DNA from: Flavobacterium geliluteum
GTDB lineage: Bacteria; Bacteroidota; Bacteroidia; Flavobacteriales; Flavobacteriaceae
NCBI RefSeq assembly: GCF_017948595.1
Contig: NZ_JAGFBV010000005.1
Location: 1-64,000 of the forward strand
Direction: 5' to 3'
Length of the DNA: 64,000 nucleotides
Part shown: positions 26,298-35,625 of the stretch, piece by piece
How the letters are laid out: each line of letters begins with the position of its first letter
Position numbering within the stretch: the first letter of the stretch is position 1
Position numbers and translations under genes: made by a program
The notes under the pieces: model-generated
What the model saw: only the letters and a program-made list of their open reading frames with translations
What the model was told of the DNA's origin: nothing
The model's database searches: none

Positions 26298-26903
26298 ATG
26301 TTTTCAAAATTAGCATATTCTGTTTTCGAACAAAGCATCAAAGATTATCATCAATTTGATAGTGTTGATCAACCGATAAATAATCCTTTTCCAAAAGATA
26401 AATTTGAACATTTATTATATTTAAAAAATTGGATTGACACCGTTCAGTGGCATTACGAAGATATTATTCGCGATCCGCAAATAGATCCCGTTGCGGCGCT
26501 AACTCTTAAAAGAAAAATCGATGCTTCTAATCAGGAACGTACCGATATGGTAGAATATATCGATAGTTATTTTTTGCAAAAATACAGTGGTGTACAAGTA
26601 AAAGATGGGGCAAAAATTAACTCAGAAAGTCCTGCCTGGGCTTTTGACAGATTGTCTATTTTGGCTCTAAAAATTTATCACATGCAGGAAGAAGCCAATC
26701 GTGCTGAGGCTTCGCAGGAACACAGAGATAAATGTCAGGAGAAATTAAACATTCTTTTGGAGCAAAGAAGCGATTTATCGACAGCGATTGATGATTTACT
26801 GACAGATATCGAAAACGGCGATAAATTTATGAAAGTGTACAAACAAATGAAAATGTACAACGATGACGATTTGAACCCAGTTTTGTATCAAAATAAGAAA
26901 TAA
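26298..26903 (+). CDS. DUF4254 domain-containing protein
   Basis: The 201-residue protein is soluble and helical. LYLKNWIDTVQWHYEDIIRD and ALTLKRKIDASNQERTDMVE are characteristic of DUF4254, which in Bacteroidota often lies beside LPS core glycosyltransferase genes. Here the GT9 gene is the next one downstream. The function is not known to me. Confidence 0.85.
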   Translation: MFSKLAYSVFEQSIKDYHQFDSVDQPINNPFPKDKFEHLLYLKNWIDTVQWHYEDIIRDPQIDPVAALTLKRKIDASNQERTDMVEYIDSYFLQKYSGVQVKDGAKINSESPAWAFDRLSILALKIYHMQEEANRAEASQEHRDKCQEKLNILLEQRSDLSTAIDDLLTDIENGDKFMKVYKQMKMYNDDDLNPVLYQNKK

Positions 26904-26943
26904 TATTTAGAGCTATTTCCAGCTTTCCATTTCAATTCCTCGC

Positions 26944-27020
26944 AAAAAAATAGAGTTTCTATTGTTTAAAAAAGAGCTTCCGTTGGTCGCTTTTTTTAAA
27001 CGAGAAACTTTATTTTTTTT
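26944..27020. repeat. Long imperfect inverted repeat (77-nt hairpin)
   Basis: The left arm 26944-26977 pairs with the right arm 26989-27020 over about 30 positions with a few bulges, around an 11-nt loop. Segments A7-TA, AGTTTCT, GTTTAAAAAA and GC on the left have complements in order on the right. It can terminate the DUF4254 transcript (T-rich 3' arm), but it is much longer than an ordinary terminator. A related AGAGTTTCTTTAAAAAAA occurs again just downstream near 27073. The rest of the gap up to 27207 shows nothing else. Confidence 0.7.
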
Positions 27021-27206
27021 GCTCCGGGATTTTCATTTCAATCTGGGCTAAAAAAGCAAAGAATCAGAGTTTCTTTAAAAAAATATTTTTTAGTCAGTTG
27101 AAATAACAAAAGAAATTTATTTACAGTAAATTAGTAAAAATGAAATAGCCAGCAACTTACAGCATTTTAAAATATTTCATCCGTACATAATTTAAAAAAT
27201 TAAAAA

Positions 27207-28247
27207 TTGCCTAATAAAATACAACATATAGCTGTCATGAGACTTTCTGCAATGGGAGATGTCGCCATGACAGTTCCTGTTTTGCGCGCTTTTGTGCAAC
27301 AAAATCCAGCGGTAAAAATCACGGTAATTTCGCGTCCGTTTTTTAAGCCTTTTTTTGATGGAATTCCAAATTTAGACTTTTTTGCTTTTGATGAAAAGCA
27401 GCGTCACAAAGGCTTTCTCGGACTTTTGCGTTTGTATCAGGATGTAAAAAAACTCAAAATTGATGCTTTTGCAGATTTCCACAACGTTTTGCGTTCTAAA
27501 ACAGTGAGTTTACTTTTCGCTTTAAGCGGAAAAAAACGCGCTACAGTTGATAAAGGTCGTGAAGGTAAAAAAGAATTAACTCGTGCCGAAAATAAAATTT
27601 TTAAGCCCTTGCCAACCATGTTTGAAAGACACGTAAAAGTGTTTGAAAAACTGGGTTTTTCATTAGATTTATCGAATCCGCAATTTCCTGAAAAAGCGAG
27701 TTTAAGTGCTGATGTCTTAGAAATTATTAAAAATAAAAATCAGAAGCTAATTGGTATTGCACCTTTTGCCCAATATGACTCAAAAGTCTATCCTTTAGAT
27801 TTAATGAAAGCCGTTATTACCGATCTGGCTCAAAATCAAACCAATAAAATACTACTTTTTGGCGGCGGAAAGAAAGAAATCGAAATTTTGGACACGCTTG
27901 CACAACCATTTCATAATGTGATCAACATGGCTGGAAAAATTAAATTTCAGCAGGAATTACAGCTTATCAGCAATCTGGATGTAATGCTTTCTATGGATTC
28001 CGGAAACGCACATATTGCGGCCATGCTGGGCGTAAAAGTGATCACACTTTGGGGTGCGACACATCCTTATGCAGGATTTTTACCCTTCCATCAAAGTTTA
28101 GAAAATGCTTTAATGGCAGATCGAAATCAATATCCAAAACTGCCAACATCGGTATACGGAAATAAAACGGTAGAAGGTTATGAAGATGCGATGAGAACAA
28201 TTCTTCCAAAAGAAATAGTTGAAAAAATTGAGGGCAGCTTAAAATAA
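27207..28247 (+). CDS. Glycosyltransferase family 9 (ADP-heptose:LPS heptosyltransferase-like)
   Basis: The 346-residue protein begins near VMRLSAMGDVAMTVPVLRAF, the GT9 N-terminal motif. The C-terminal part has LDVMLSMDSGNAHIAAMLGV and TLWGATHPYAGF, the nucleotide-sugar site. A TTG at 27207 is the only start that keeps the first strand; a stop codon lies in frame at 27201. Probable role: adding a heptose or related sugar to the LPS core on the inner face of the membrane. Confidence 0.88.
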   Translation: MPNKIQHIAVMRLSAMGDVAMTVPVLRAFVQQNPAVKITVISRPFFKPFFDGIPNLDFFAFDEKQRHKGFLGLLRLYQDVKKLKIDAFADFHNVLRSKTVSLLFALSGKKRATVDKGREGKKELTRAENKIFKPLPTMFERHVKVFEKLGFSLDLSNPQFPEKASLSADVLEIIKNKNQKLIGIAPFAQYDSKVYPLDLMKAVITDLAQNQTNKILLFGGGKKEIEILDTLAQPFHNVINMAGKIKFQQELQLISNLDVMLSMDSGNAHIAAMLGVKVITLWGATHPYAGFLPFHQSLENALMADRNQYPKLPTSVYGNKTVEGYEDAMRTILPKEIVEKIEGSLK

Positions 28248-28261
28248 AAATTATAATAAAA

Positions 28262-28301
28262 AAAGTCCAAATCCCAAGTGTAAGTTTAGAATTTGGACTT
28301 T
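28262..28301. terminator. Bidirectional terminator between GT9 and the reductase
   Basis: An 11-bp perfect stem (AAAGTCCAAAT / ATTTGGACTTT) with an 18-nt loop and A/T runs outside lies between convergent genes. Confidence 0.8.
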
Positions 28302-28322
28302 ATATTTTTTTAAATTTAACCA

Positions 28323-29375
28323 CTAAACATCATCAAAATCGATATAAATCGACTCAGATGTTGGATGGGCTTGACAAGTTAAAATGAGACCCGAAGCAAT
28401 TTCTTTATCTGTTAAAATAGAGTTTTTTGTCATCTCGGCACTTCCAGAAGTTACGCGTGCAAGACAGCTGCTGCAAATTCCGCCTTGACAAGAGTAGGGC
28501 GCATCAATTCCTTGTTTTAGTGCGGCATCCAAAATGGTTTGTTTTTGAGACATTTCAAAAGTTACTTCGTCATCATCTACCAAAACAGTGATTTTAGTAT
28601 GTCCTTCTAATGAAGTTTTTATTTCGTTTTCTTGCGATGAAGAAGTAAAAAGCTCAAACTTAATGGCCGATTCTTTTACGTTTTTTTCTCTTAAAACGTC
28701 AGAAACGGTGTTGATCATTTCTTCTGGGCCACACAAGTAAAACTTATCAAATTGCAATTCTTTGTGTTTGTTATTCAACACAAAATTTACCGCCGATTTT
28801 TCTATTCTACCAAACAATGCATTTTCTGCTTTAGCCTGACTATAAACGTAATGCACAAAAAAACGACCCACATATTGCAATTGCAAATCGTGTAATTCCT
28901 GATAAAAAATGGTTTCTTCGGGATTTCGGTTTCCGTAAACCAGTACAAAAGAACTTTTTGGCTCACTTTTCAAAACCGATTTCAAAATAGAAAGCACGGG
29001 TGTGATTCCGCTTCCGGCAACAAAAGCCGCATAATTTCTTTGTCTTTCCGCATCTGCTTCAAAAGTAAATTTTCCTTCAGGATGTCCTACTTCAAGAACA
29101 TCACCTGCTTTTAGTTTTGTATTGGCAAATTGTGAGAACAAACCATTTTTTACAGCTTTTACGGCAATTCGTAGTTCGCCGCTTTCCGGTGCAGAACATA
29201 TAGAATAAGCACGTCTGATTTCTTGATTATCAAGAGTTAATTTTAAATTTATGTATTGTCCGGCCATAAATTTATAATCGGCTTTTAGTTCTTCGGGAAC
29301 ATTAAAAAGAACAGAAACGGCATCAACAGTTTCGCGTTTTACCTCTTTAATTATGAGTTTTAAAAATGAAGGCAT
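28323..29375 (-). CDS. Ferredoxin-type NAD(P)H oxidoreductase (PaaE/Hmp-like, FAD + 2Fe-2S)
   Basis: The protein has 350 residues from the ATG at 29375 (MPSFLKLIIKEV). The longer frame from 29411 starts upstream of the -7 box and is rejected. Domains in order: FAD-binding (RAYSICSAP near 65), NAD-binding (GSGITPV; YLCGPEEMI) and a C-terminal plant-type ferredoxin domain with cluster ligands C296, C301, C304 and C334. This is the layout of phenylacetyl-CoA epoxidase reductase PaaE and related reductases. No paaABC genes are near, so it may serve another oxygenase or desaturase. Confidence 0.87.
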   Translation of the reverse strand: MPSFLKLIIKEVKRETVDAVSVLFNVPEELKADYKFMAGQYINLKLTLDNQEIRRAYSICSAPESGELRIAVKAVKNGLFSQFANTKLKAGDVLEVGHPEGKFTFEADAERQRNYAAFVAGSGITPVLSILKSVLKSEPKSSFVLVYGNRNPEETIFYQELHDLQLQYVGRFFVHYVYSQAKAENALFGRIEKSAVNFVLNNKHKELQFDKFYLCGPEEMINTVSDVLREKNVKESAIKFELFTSSSQENEIKTSLEGHTKITVLVDDDEVTFEMSQKQTILDAALKQGIDAPYSCQGGICSSCLARVTSGSAEMTKNSILTDKEIASGLILTCQAHPTSESIYIDFDDV

Positions 29376-29391
29376 GATAGTATATTTTGTG

Positions 29392-29399
29392 CAAAAATA
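29392..29399 (-). promoter_or_regulatory. Promoter -7 box of the reductase
   Basis: Minus-strand TATTTTTG matches TAnnTTTG exactly, 16 bp before the ATG at 29375. Confidence 0.6.
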
Positions 29400-29462
29400 A
29401 CAAACCGCCACTAAATGTCGGGTACTAAATTATTTTTTTTATTTTTTTTTGTAACGTTTTCT

Positions 29463-29470
29463 TACATTTG
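29463..29470 (+). promoter_or_regulatory. Promoter -7 box of the ABC exporter genes
   Basis: TACATTTG matches TAnnTTTG exactly, 31 bp before the ATG at 29502. Confidence 0.5.
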
Positions 29471-29501
29471 ATTACATACTACCAAACTTAAACCAAAAAC
29501 C

Positions 29502-30962
29502 ATGATTAAAAAGTTTATTTACCTCGAATGGAAAGCCTTTACCAGATCGGCTTCCTTTGGTACCAATCTCGCCATGAAAATCTTGATCGGATTTCTGATG
29601 GCTTATTTTTCGCTTGTTTTTATTGCGATAGGCGTTGGTGCATTTTATGTGCTCAAAAAAATGAAGTTAGAACCATTAGTAACGGTCAACCAATTTTTGA
29701 TTTATTATTTCTTGCTCGATTTGCTCATTCGATTAATGATGCAAGGTATTCCCGTTCTTAACATCAGGCCTTTATTGGTGTTGCCTTTTAAGAAACCCAC
29801 AATTGTGCATTTTTCTTTAGGAAAAACGGCATTGTCTTTTTTTAACTGGGTTCATGCTCTTTTTTTTGTGCCTTTTTCAATAGTATTAATATTGGAAGGA
29901 TACGATGTGACCAGTATTTTGCTCTGGAATTTAGGTGTTTTTGCACTCATTTACATCAATAATTTTCTAAATATTATTCTTAGTAATATCGACAAATTAT
30001 TTGTTGTTTTTGTTGGATTGCTTTTAGGATTAGGAGCGGCTCAGTATTATAAATTGTTTGACATTACCCTTTTTACAACACCTTTTTTTCATGGACTTTA
30101 CGCATCAAAAATACTGTTTTTGATACCTGTTATTGTTTTGATTGGTTTGTATGTTTTTACGTTTAAATATTTTAAAAATAATTTATTTTTAGACGCAGGA
30201 CTTTCAAAAAAAGAAGATATTGCAACCACCGAAAATTTGTCGTGGCTGAATCAGTTTGGAACTTTGGGGACGTTTCTTAAAAATGATATCAAATTAATTA
30301 AAAGAAATAAAAGATCAAAAACGACCATTTTGATGAGCTTTATATTTTTGTTTTATGGATTGATCTTTTTTGGCAATTCGCACCAACCTCCCGTGATGCA
30401 TATTTTTGCTGGAATTTTTGTTTCGGGTGGCTTTTTATTTGTTTTTGGACAGTTTGTGCCAAGTTGGGATAGTTCGTATTATCAATTGATGATGACGCAA
30501 AATATTCCGTATCGCGGATACATAACATCAAAATGGTGGCTGGTCGTTATCGCTACTTTTGTATCGACAATTTTGGCTTCGTTCTATCTTTTTTACGGAT
30601 TAGAAACCTATTTGACCATTGTTGTAGGAGCCATTTATAACATTGGTGTCAACTCGCACTTGGTACTTTTGGGCGGTGCTTTTACCAAAACACCAATTGA
30701 TTTAAGTTCTTCGAGCGGGGCTTTTGGAGACAAAAAAGCATTCAATGTAAATGCGATGTTGTTAACGTTGCCAAAATTATTATTGCCTTTGTTATTGTAT
30801 TGGACAGGACTTCACTTTGGTGATAAAACACTCGGTTTGGCATTAGTTGCCGGAGCTGGGGTTTTGGGTTTTATCTTTAGAAATAAAGTTTTTTCTATTA
30901 TCGAAAAAAGATACAAAGTCGAGAAATACAGTACGATACTCGCCTACAAACAAAAGAATTAG
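29502..30962 (+). CDS. DUF5687 family ABC-transporter permease
   Basis: The 486-residue protein has about 12 membrane helices and the N-terminal segment FIYLEWKAFTRSASFG typical of DUF5687. It is paired with an ATP-binding gene 83 bp downstream, which points to an ABC exporter of unknown substrate. Confidence 0.82.
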   Translation: MIKKFIYLEWKAFTRSASFGTNLAMKILIGFLMAYFSLVFIAIGVGAFYVLKKMKLEPLVTVNQFLIYYFLLDLLIRLMMQGIPVLNIRPLLVLPFKKPTIVHFSLGKTALSFFNWVHALFFVPFSIVLILEGYDVTSILLWNLGVFALIYINNFLNIILSNIDKLFVVFVGLLLGLGAAQYYKLFDITLFTTPFFHGLYASKILFLIPVIVLIGLYVFTFKYFKNNLFLDAGLSKKEDIATTENLSWLNQFGTLGTFLKNDIKLIKRNKRSKTTILMSFIFLFYGLIFFGNSHQPPVMHIFAGIFVSGGFLFVFGQFVPSWDSSYYQLMMTQNIPYRGYITSKWWLVVIATFVSTILASFYLFYGLETYLTIVVGAIYNIGVNSHLVLLGGAFTKTPIDLSSSSGAFGDKKAFNVNAMLLTLPKLLLPLLLYWTGLHFGDKTLGLALVAGAGVLGFIFRNKVFSIIEKRYKVEKYSTILAYKQKN

Positions 30963-31045
30963 AAAATTAGTCAATATTGATAATTAGATAATTTTATAAA
31001 AAAATAAATTAACGATTAATCAAACCAACAATTAAACGAATACAA

Positions 31046-31741
31046 ATGATACAAGTAAATCAACTTTCGAAGACATATAACGAAACAACAGTTTTAAATA
31101 TTAATAACCTTGAGATTCCAAAAGGACAAAGTTTTGGATTAGTCGGGAATAACGGAGCGGGAAAAACCACTTTTTTTAGTTTGTTGTTAGACTTAATTCA
31201 GCCATCAACCGGAAATATTATAAATAATGATATTCAGGTAAATAGTAGTGAAAACTGGAAATCATTTACCGCTTCTTTTCTTGACGAAAGCTTTTTGATA
31301 GGCTATCTGACGCCCGAAGAATACTTTTATTTTATTGGAGATTTGCGCCATCAGAACAAAGCCGATGTAGATGCTTTATTGGCCCAACACGAAGAATTCT
31401 TTAACGGAGAAATTTTAAAAAATAAAAAATACTTGCGTGATTTATCCAAAGGAAATCAGAAGAAAGTAGGGATCATCGCAACACTCATTGGTAATCCGGA
31501 AGTCATTATTTTGGATGAACCTTTTGCAAATTTAGACCCGACAACGGTAAGCAGATTAAAAAAAATAATCAAAGAATTGGCTGATAACCCAAATGTTACT
31601 GTTTTGGTTTCGAGTCATGATTTGCAACATACAGTAGAGGTTTGCGATAGAATTGTAGCGTTGAATAAAGGCGAAGTGGTAAAGGACATTCAAACATCAA
31701 AAGAGACATTGCAAGAGTTGGAAGCGTTTTTTGCGGTTTAA
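31046..31741 (+). CDS. ABC transporter ATP-binding protein
   Basis: The 231-residue ATPase has Walker A GNNGAGKT at 34-41, the signature LSKGNQKKVGI (LSKGN, a variant of LSGGQ typical of exporters), Walker B VIILDEPFANLDP and the H-loop SSHDLQ. It is the energy subunit for the DUF5687 permease just upstream. Confidence 0.9.
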   Translation: MIQVNQLSKTYNETTVLNINNLEIPKGQSFGLVGNNGAGKTTFFSLLLDLIQPSTGNIINNDIQVNSSENWKSFTASFLDESFLIGYLTPEEYFYFIGDLRHQNKADVDALLAQHEEFFNGEILKNKKYLRDLSKGNQKKVGIIATLIGNPEVIILDEPFANLDPTTVSRLKKIIKELADNPNVTVLVSSHDLQHTVEVCDRIVALNKGEVVKDIQTSKETLQELEAFFAV

Positions 31742-31829
31742 GGTTTCATATTTCAAAAAGAAGCGTATTTTTACAAGTCATTATACTAAAAATCGTTTTT
31801 ATAAGTTAAATGATTTAAATCTATTTCAA

Positions 31830-34448
31830 TTGAAAAAGAGTACTCTTAAATATAGTTTTCCGTTCGTTGTTTTATTCTTTTTGATAGCATGTTCTACCAA
31901 GAAAAACACTTTTGTTTCCAGAAATTCGCATGCATTAAGTACAAAATACAATATTTTGTACAACGGAGGAGTTGGCTTGGAGAAAGGGTTAAAATCTATT
32001 GAAGGCAATAATCAGGATAATTTCTGGAAAATGTTGCCTATAGAAAAAATGCAAGTCAATGAAAATGCTTCGGAAGAAGGAAAAGCTAAAAATGCTGATT
32101 TTGAACTGGCGGAAACCAAAGCGACAAAAGCCATTCAGAAGCACTCGATGAATATTGGAGGAAGAGAGAAAAATTCGCAAATAGACGAAGCTTATCTGAT
32201 GCTGGGAAAAGCCAGATATTATGACCAGCGTTTTATTCCGGCATTAGAAGCATTCAATTATATTTTGTATAAATATCCAAATAGTAGCAATATTTATACA
32301 GCCAAAATTTGGCGTGAGAAAACAAATATGCGCTTGGGTAATGATGCGATTGTGATAAAAAACATCAATCGATTGTTAAAAAAAACAGATTTAAATAAAC
32401 AAACTTTTGCCGATGCCAATGCTTTGTTGGCAGAGGCTTTTTTAAATCTGGAGAAAAGAGACAGTGCTGTTGCCAAACTTAGAATTGCTGAAGAATTTAC
32501 CCGCAACAATGAAGAAAGGGCAAGGTATCGTTTTATCCTGGGGCAGATGTATCAAGAGGTTGGACAAAAAGACAGCGCCACTTATTTTTATGATGGCGTT
32601 ATTGATTTGAACAGAAAAGCCGACAGAAAATACATGATGCATGCGTATGCCAAAAAAGCGCAGATGTTTGATTACGAAAACGGTAATGATACACTTTTTC
32701 TTAAAACATATAATAAATTGGTTAAGGACAGAGAAAATCGTCCGTATTATGATGTACTTTTTTACGAAATGGGTGTCTACTTTGATAAAAAGAAAGACCG
32801 AGAATCGGCATTGGCGTCTTATAATAAATCTTTAAAAAGAAAATCGACGGACTCTTATTTGGTAGCATCGACCTACCGAAATATTGGTAATATGTATTTT
32901 AAAGATACAGATTATACAATGGCGGCCAAATATTATGACAGTACCTTGGTAAAATTAGATCCAAAATCGAGAGAGTTTGCGTTTATCGAAAAAAACCGAA
33001 AAAATCTGGACGACGTTATCAAATACGAAGGAATAGCAAAACGCAATGACAGTATTATTAGTGTTTATGGCCTTCCTGCAGCCGATCGAAAAATATATTT
33101 TGAAAATTACATCGTAGAACTTAAAAAGAAAGACGAAGCAAAGCGTCTTTTAGAAGAAAAAGAAAAGGAAAAACTGGCGAATATCGAGCGCAACAGCCAG
33201 TCTCAAATTCCGGGTAATGCGGCTGTCAATCCGCAGTCATTGGGTACTTCGGGAGAACCGGAGTCTATAGTTCCGCCATCAGGAACCGATACGGGAAGCA
33301 CATTTTATTTTTACAATCCTACCACGGTTGCTTACGGAAAATTACAATTTAAAAAACTTTGGGGTAATAGGACTTTAGGAGGAAACTGGCGATTGTCGGG
33401 CACAAAAGCAATAGCAGACAAAGAAGTAAATGATTCGATAAATAGCAAAAACGATTCGATTGCCGCTTTACAAATTGCTGTTGTTGAAGAAAAATATACA
33501 ACAGAGTTTTACGAAAAGCAGCTTCCAACAACACAGGTTGCAATTGATAGTATTGGCCAAGAACGTAATTTTGCGTATTACCAATTAGGCCTTATTTACA
33601 AAGAAAAATTCAAAGAATACAATTTGGCAAGCAATAAGCTGGAGCAGTTATTACGCAACAATCCAGAAGAGAAACTGATTTTGCCTTCGATGTATAATTT
33701 GTACAAAATATATCAAATTACCGATCCTAAAAAAGCAGAAATTGTAAAAGCAGAGATCGTAGCCAAATATCCAAATTCAAGATATGCACAAATTATCAAC
33801 AATAATGGTTCCGGCAATAATACTTATTTATCTCCCGATCAGGAGTATCAAAAGTGGTATAAGTTGTACGAAGAAGAACAATTTGATGTCGTACTTGAAA
33901 ATATTGATAACTTGATCAATCTGTATGCCGGCGAAGATATTGTTTCTAAATATGAATTATTGAAAGCCAGTACGCTTGGAAAAGTAAACGGTTTGGATGC
34001 TTACAAAAAAGCACTCGAAAATGTTGCCGATAATTATCCGAATAGTGAAGAAGGTAAAAAGGCACGAGAAATAATCGAAAAGCAAATTCCGGGTTTAGAA
34101 AAACTTGATTTTGTAACCGTTGATACTCAAAACTGGAAAATCTTATATACGATTCCTTTTAATGACATACAAGCCAGAAAACAAATTGACGATGCTATAA
34201 AGAAATTTTTATCATTAGAAAATTTCCAAAGGCTAACGACTTCTTATGACAAGTACAATAAAACCGAAAGTTTTGTGGTTATTCACGGTATAAAATCGGA
34301 GGCTTATGCCAATGATGTAGCGGGAGTTTTGCGAGATGAAAAAGCATATAAAATTTCGCATCCTTTTATTATAATTTCTGATGAAAATTATAAAATAGTA
34401 CAAATTAAGAAAAACTTAGCAGTTTATTTAGCACCCAAAATACCATAA
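31830..34448 (+). CDS. sprE: Gliding-motility / type IX secretion lipoprotein SprE (PorW-like)
   Basis: From the TTG at 31830 the protein has 872 residues and starts MKKSTLKYSFPFVVLFFLIAC, a proper lipoprotein signal (lipobox FLIAC). The open frame extends to a TTG at 31731, which would bury the signal under 33 extra residues and overlap the ABC gene. SRNSHALSTKYNILYNGGVG follows the lipid anchor, then several TPR-like repeats, a charged coiled-coil stretch and a C-terminal region. It matches my memory of F. johnsoniae SprE, required for gliding and T9SS secretion. The bactofilin gene starts 2 bp after its stop. Confidence 0.88.
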   Translation: MKKSTLKYSFPFVVLFFLIACSTKKNTFVSRNSHALSTKYNILYNGGVGLEKGLKSIEGNNQDNFWKMLPIEKMQVNENASEEGKAKNADFELAETKATKAIQKHSMNIGGREKNSQIDEAYLMLGKARYYDQRFIPALEAFNYILYKYPNSSNIYTAKIWREKTNMRLGNDAIVIKNINRLLKKTDLNKQTFADANALLAEAFLNLEKRDSAVAKLRIAEEFTRNNEERARYRFILGQMYQEVGQKDSATYFYDGVIDLNRKADRKYMMHAYAKKAQMFDYENGNDTLFLKTYNKLVKDRENRPYYDVLFYEMGVYFDKKKDRESALASYNKSLKRKSTDSYLVASTYRNIGNMYFKDTDYTMAAKYYDSTLVKLDPKSREFAFIEKNRKNLDDVIKYEGIAKRNDSIISVYGLPAADRKIYFENYIVELKKKDEAKRLLEEKEKEKLANIERNSQSQIPGNAAVNPQSLGTSGEPESIVPPSGTDTGSTFYFYNPTTVAYGKLQFKKLWGNRTLGGNWRLSGTKAIADKEVNDSINSKNDSIAALQIAVVEEKYTTEFYEKQLPTTQVAIDSIGQERNFAYYQLGLIYKEKFKEYNLASNKLEQLLRNNPEEKLILPSMYNLYKIYQITDPKKAEIVKAEIVAKYPNSRYAQIINNNGSGNNTYLSPDQEYQKWYKLYEEEQFDVVLENIDNLINLYAGEDIVSKYELLKASTLGKVNGLDAYKKALENVADNYPNSEEGKKAREIIEKQIPGLEKLDFVTVDTQNWKILYTIPFNDIQARKQIDDAIKKFLSLENFQRLTTSYDKYNKTESFVVIHGIKSEAYANDVAGVLRDEKAYKISHPFIIISDENYKIVQIKKNLAVYLAPKIP

Positions 34449-34450
34449 AT

Positions 34451-34864
34451 ATGTTTGAAAAAACCAAAAAAACAGGATCCGAGCTTTTAGGAAAAACCAA
34501 TAGAATTGTCGAAGGAACTACTCTTATCGGAGACATAGTTTCTAAGGCCGATTTTAGATTAGATGGCGAGTTGATAGGTAATTTTACATCACAGGGAAAA
34601 TTAGTGATTGGCCAGACAGGATCGATTAAAGGCGAAATTATTTGCAATAATGCAGATATAGAAGGAGAGTTTCATGGTAAAATAAAGGTTATAGAAGTAC
34701 TTAATATAAAAGCAACTGCAAAAATACACGGCGAAGTTTTGGTTGGAAAATTATCGATAGAACCAGGCGCCGATTTTACCGCTACGTGTACTATGATCGT
34801 AGCAGAATTAAATCACGAAAAACCAAAAGATGCAAAAGGAGCCGAACAAAAACCAAAGGAATAA
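34451..34864 (+). CDS. Bactofilin (polymer-forming cytoskeletal protein)
   Basis: The 137-residue protein has a short N-terminal tail and a bactofilin core at about 20-115 made of repeating beta-strand turns (LIGDIVSKADFRLDGELIGN, GQTGSIKGEI, ADIEGEFHGKI, KIHGEVLVGKL). Bactofilins form filaments without nucleotide and can localise envelope machines. It sits directly after sprE and overlaps the AtpZ/I-like gene by 35 bp, so it is probably cotranscribed with both. Confidence 0.92.
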   Translation: MFEKTKKTGSELLGKTNRIVEGTTLIGDIVSKADFRLDGELIGNFTSQGKLVIGQTGSIKGEIICNNADIEGEFHGKIKVIEVLNIKATAKIHGEVLVGKLSIEPGADFTATCTMIVAELNHEKPKDAKGAEQKPKE

Positions 34865-35057
34865 GTGGATTGCCCTTATTAATATTCCCGTTCAGATGGG
34901 GGTCATTATTTTTTTGTTTGGATATTTGGGCAATTGGTTAGATAAGAATCACCCAAGCAGCAAAATTAACTACAGTGCTATTCTAGTAATGGTGGGTGTT
35001 GGACTCGCTTTATACAATGTGATTCGTCAGGTAAACGAAATCAATAAAACAAAGTAA
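34830..35057 (+). CDS. AtpZ/AtpI-like ATP synthase accessory membrane protein
   Basis: The 75-residue protein has two helices (about 14-35 and 47-65) with GVIIFLFGYLGNWLDK between them, as in AtpZ/AtpI family proteins that assist F0 assembly or Mg/Ca supply. It overlaps the bactofilin gene by 35 bp and lies upstream of the atp operon. Confidence 0.82.
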   Translation: MQKEPNKNQRNKWIALINIPVQMGVIIFLFGYLGNWLDKNHPSSKINYSAILVMVGVGLALYNVIRQVNEINKTK

Positions 35058-35113
35058 TTTATCTTTAAATAGCTGTCAATAAATGTTGCATCTTTGCAAG
35101 AAAAATTACTAAA

Positions 35114-35506
35114 ATGTTTTTTAAAAATTACAGACCATTTTTACAATTATTCTTTTTGGCAGCAACAGCTTATATTTTGCATAGAGCTGTTTTTTTTGGA
35201 TTACACATCAACACTAAAAATTTCTTTTATAGTATCGAATTGCTGTATTTGATTTTTTTCGGAACAACGGCATTATTATACATTATAGTATTAGTAGTAA
35301 AAAAGAAGAATTTCGAGATTGTCGGAATGTCATTTTTATTTGGAACTTTTGCACAAATGTTATTGGGTTATTTAATTTTGAGACCAGTTTTAGAAAACAA
35401 ATCGGAAGAGGTGACTATTGAAAAAATTAACTTTTTTGCAATATTTATTTTGTTTTTGTTATTTGAAACGCTTTTAACTGTCCGATTATTAAATGAAAAG
35501 CGTTAA
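35114..35506 (+). CDS. DUF6168 family membrane protein
   Basis: The 130-residue protein has four membrane helices. I recognise it as the small DUF6168 family found just before atpB in flavobacteria. The position suggests an AtpI-like helper for ATP synthase assembly, but that is inference. Confidence 0.65.
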   Translation: MFFKNYRPFLQLFFLAATAYILHRAVFFGLHINTKNFFYSIELLYLIFFGTTALLYIIVLVVKKKNFEIVGMSFLFGTFAQMLLGYLILRPVLENKSEEVTIEKINFFAIFILFLLFETLLTVRLLNEKR

Positions 35507-35554
35507 ATTAGCAATTCTGTAAAAGAAGGTTCAAAAATAATTTTTCATATCCTT

Positions 35555-35582
35555 TTGAATATTAATAAAAAATGTACCTTTG
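35555..35582 (+). promoter_or_regulatory. Promoter of the atp operon (-33 and -7 boxes)
   Basis: TTTTG ending at 35557 and TACCTTTG at 35575-35582 are separated by 17 bp, the Bacteroidota sigma-factor layout. It lies 44 bp before the atpB ATG. This is the clearest complete promoter in the window. Confidence 0.72.
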
Positions 35583-35625
35583 CACCAAATTTTAGAAACG
35601 TAAAAAAATAAGATTTTCAACAGCT

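Noticed and set aside
31731..31829. Longer N-terminus for sprE
   Set aside because: It overlaps the ABC ATPase gene and puts 33 residues before the lipoprotein signal peptide. The TTG at 31830 starts the signal directly.
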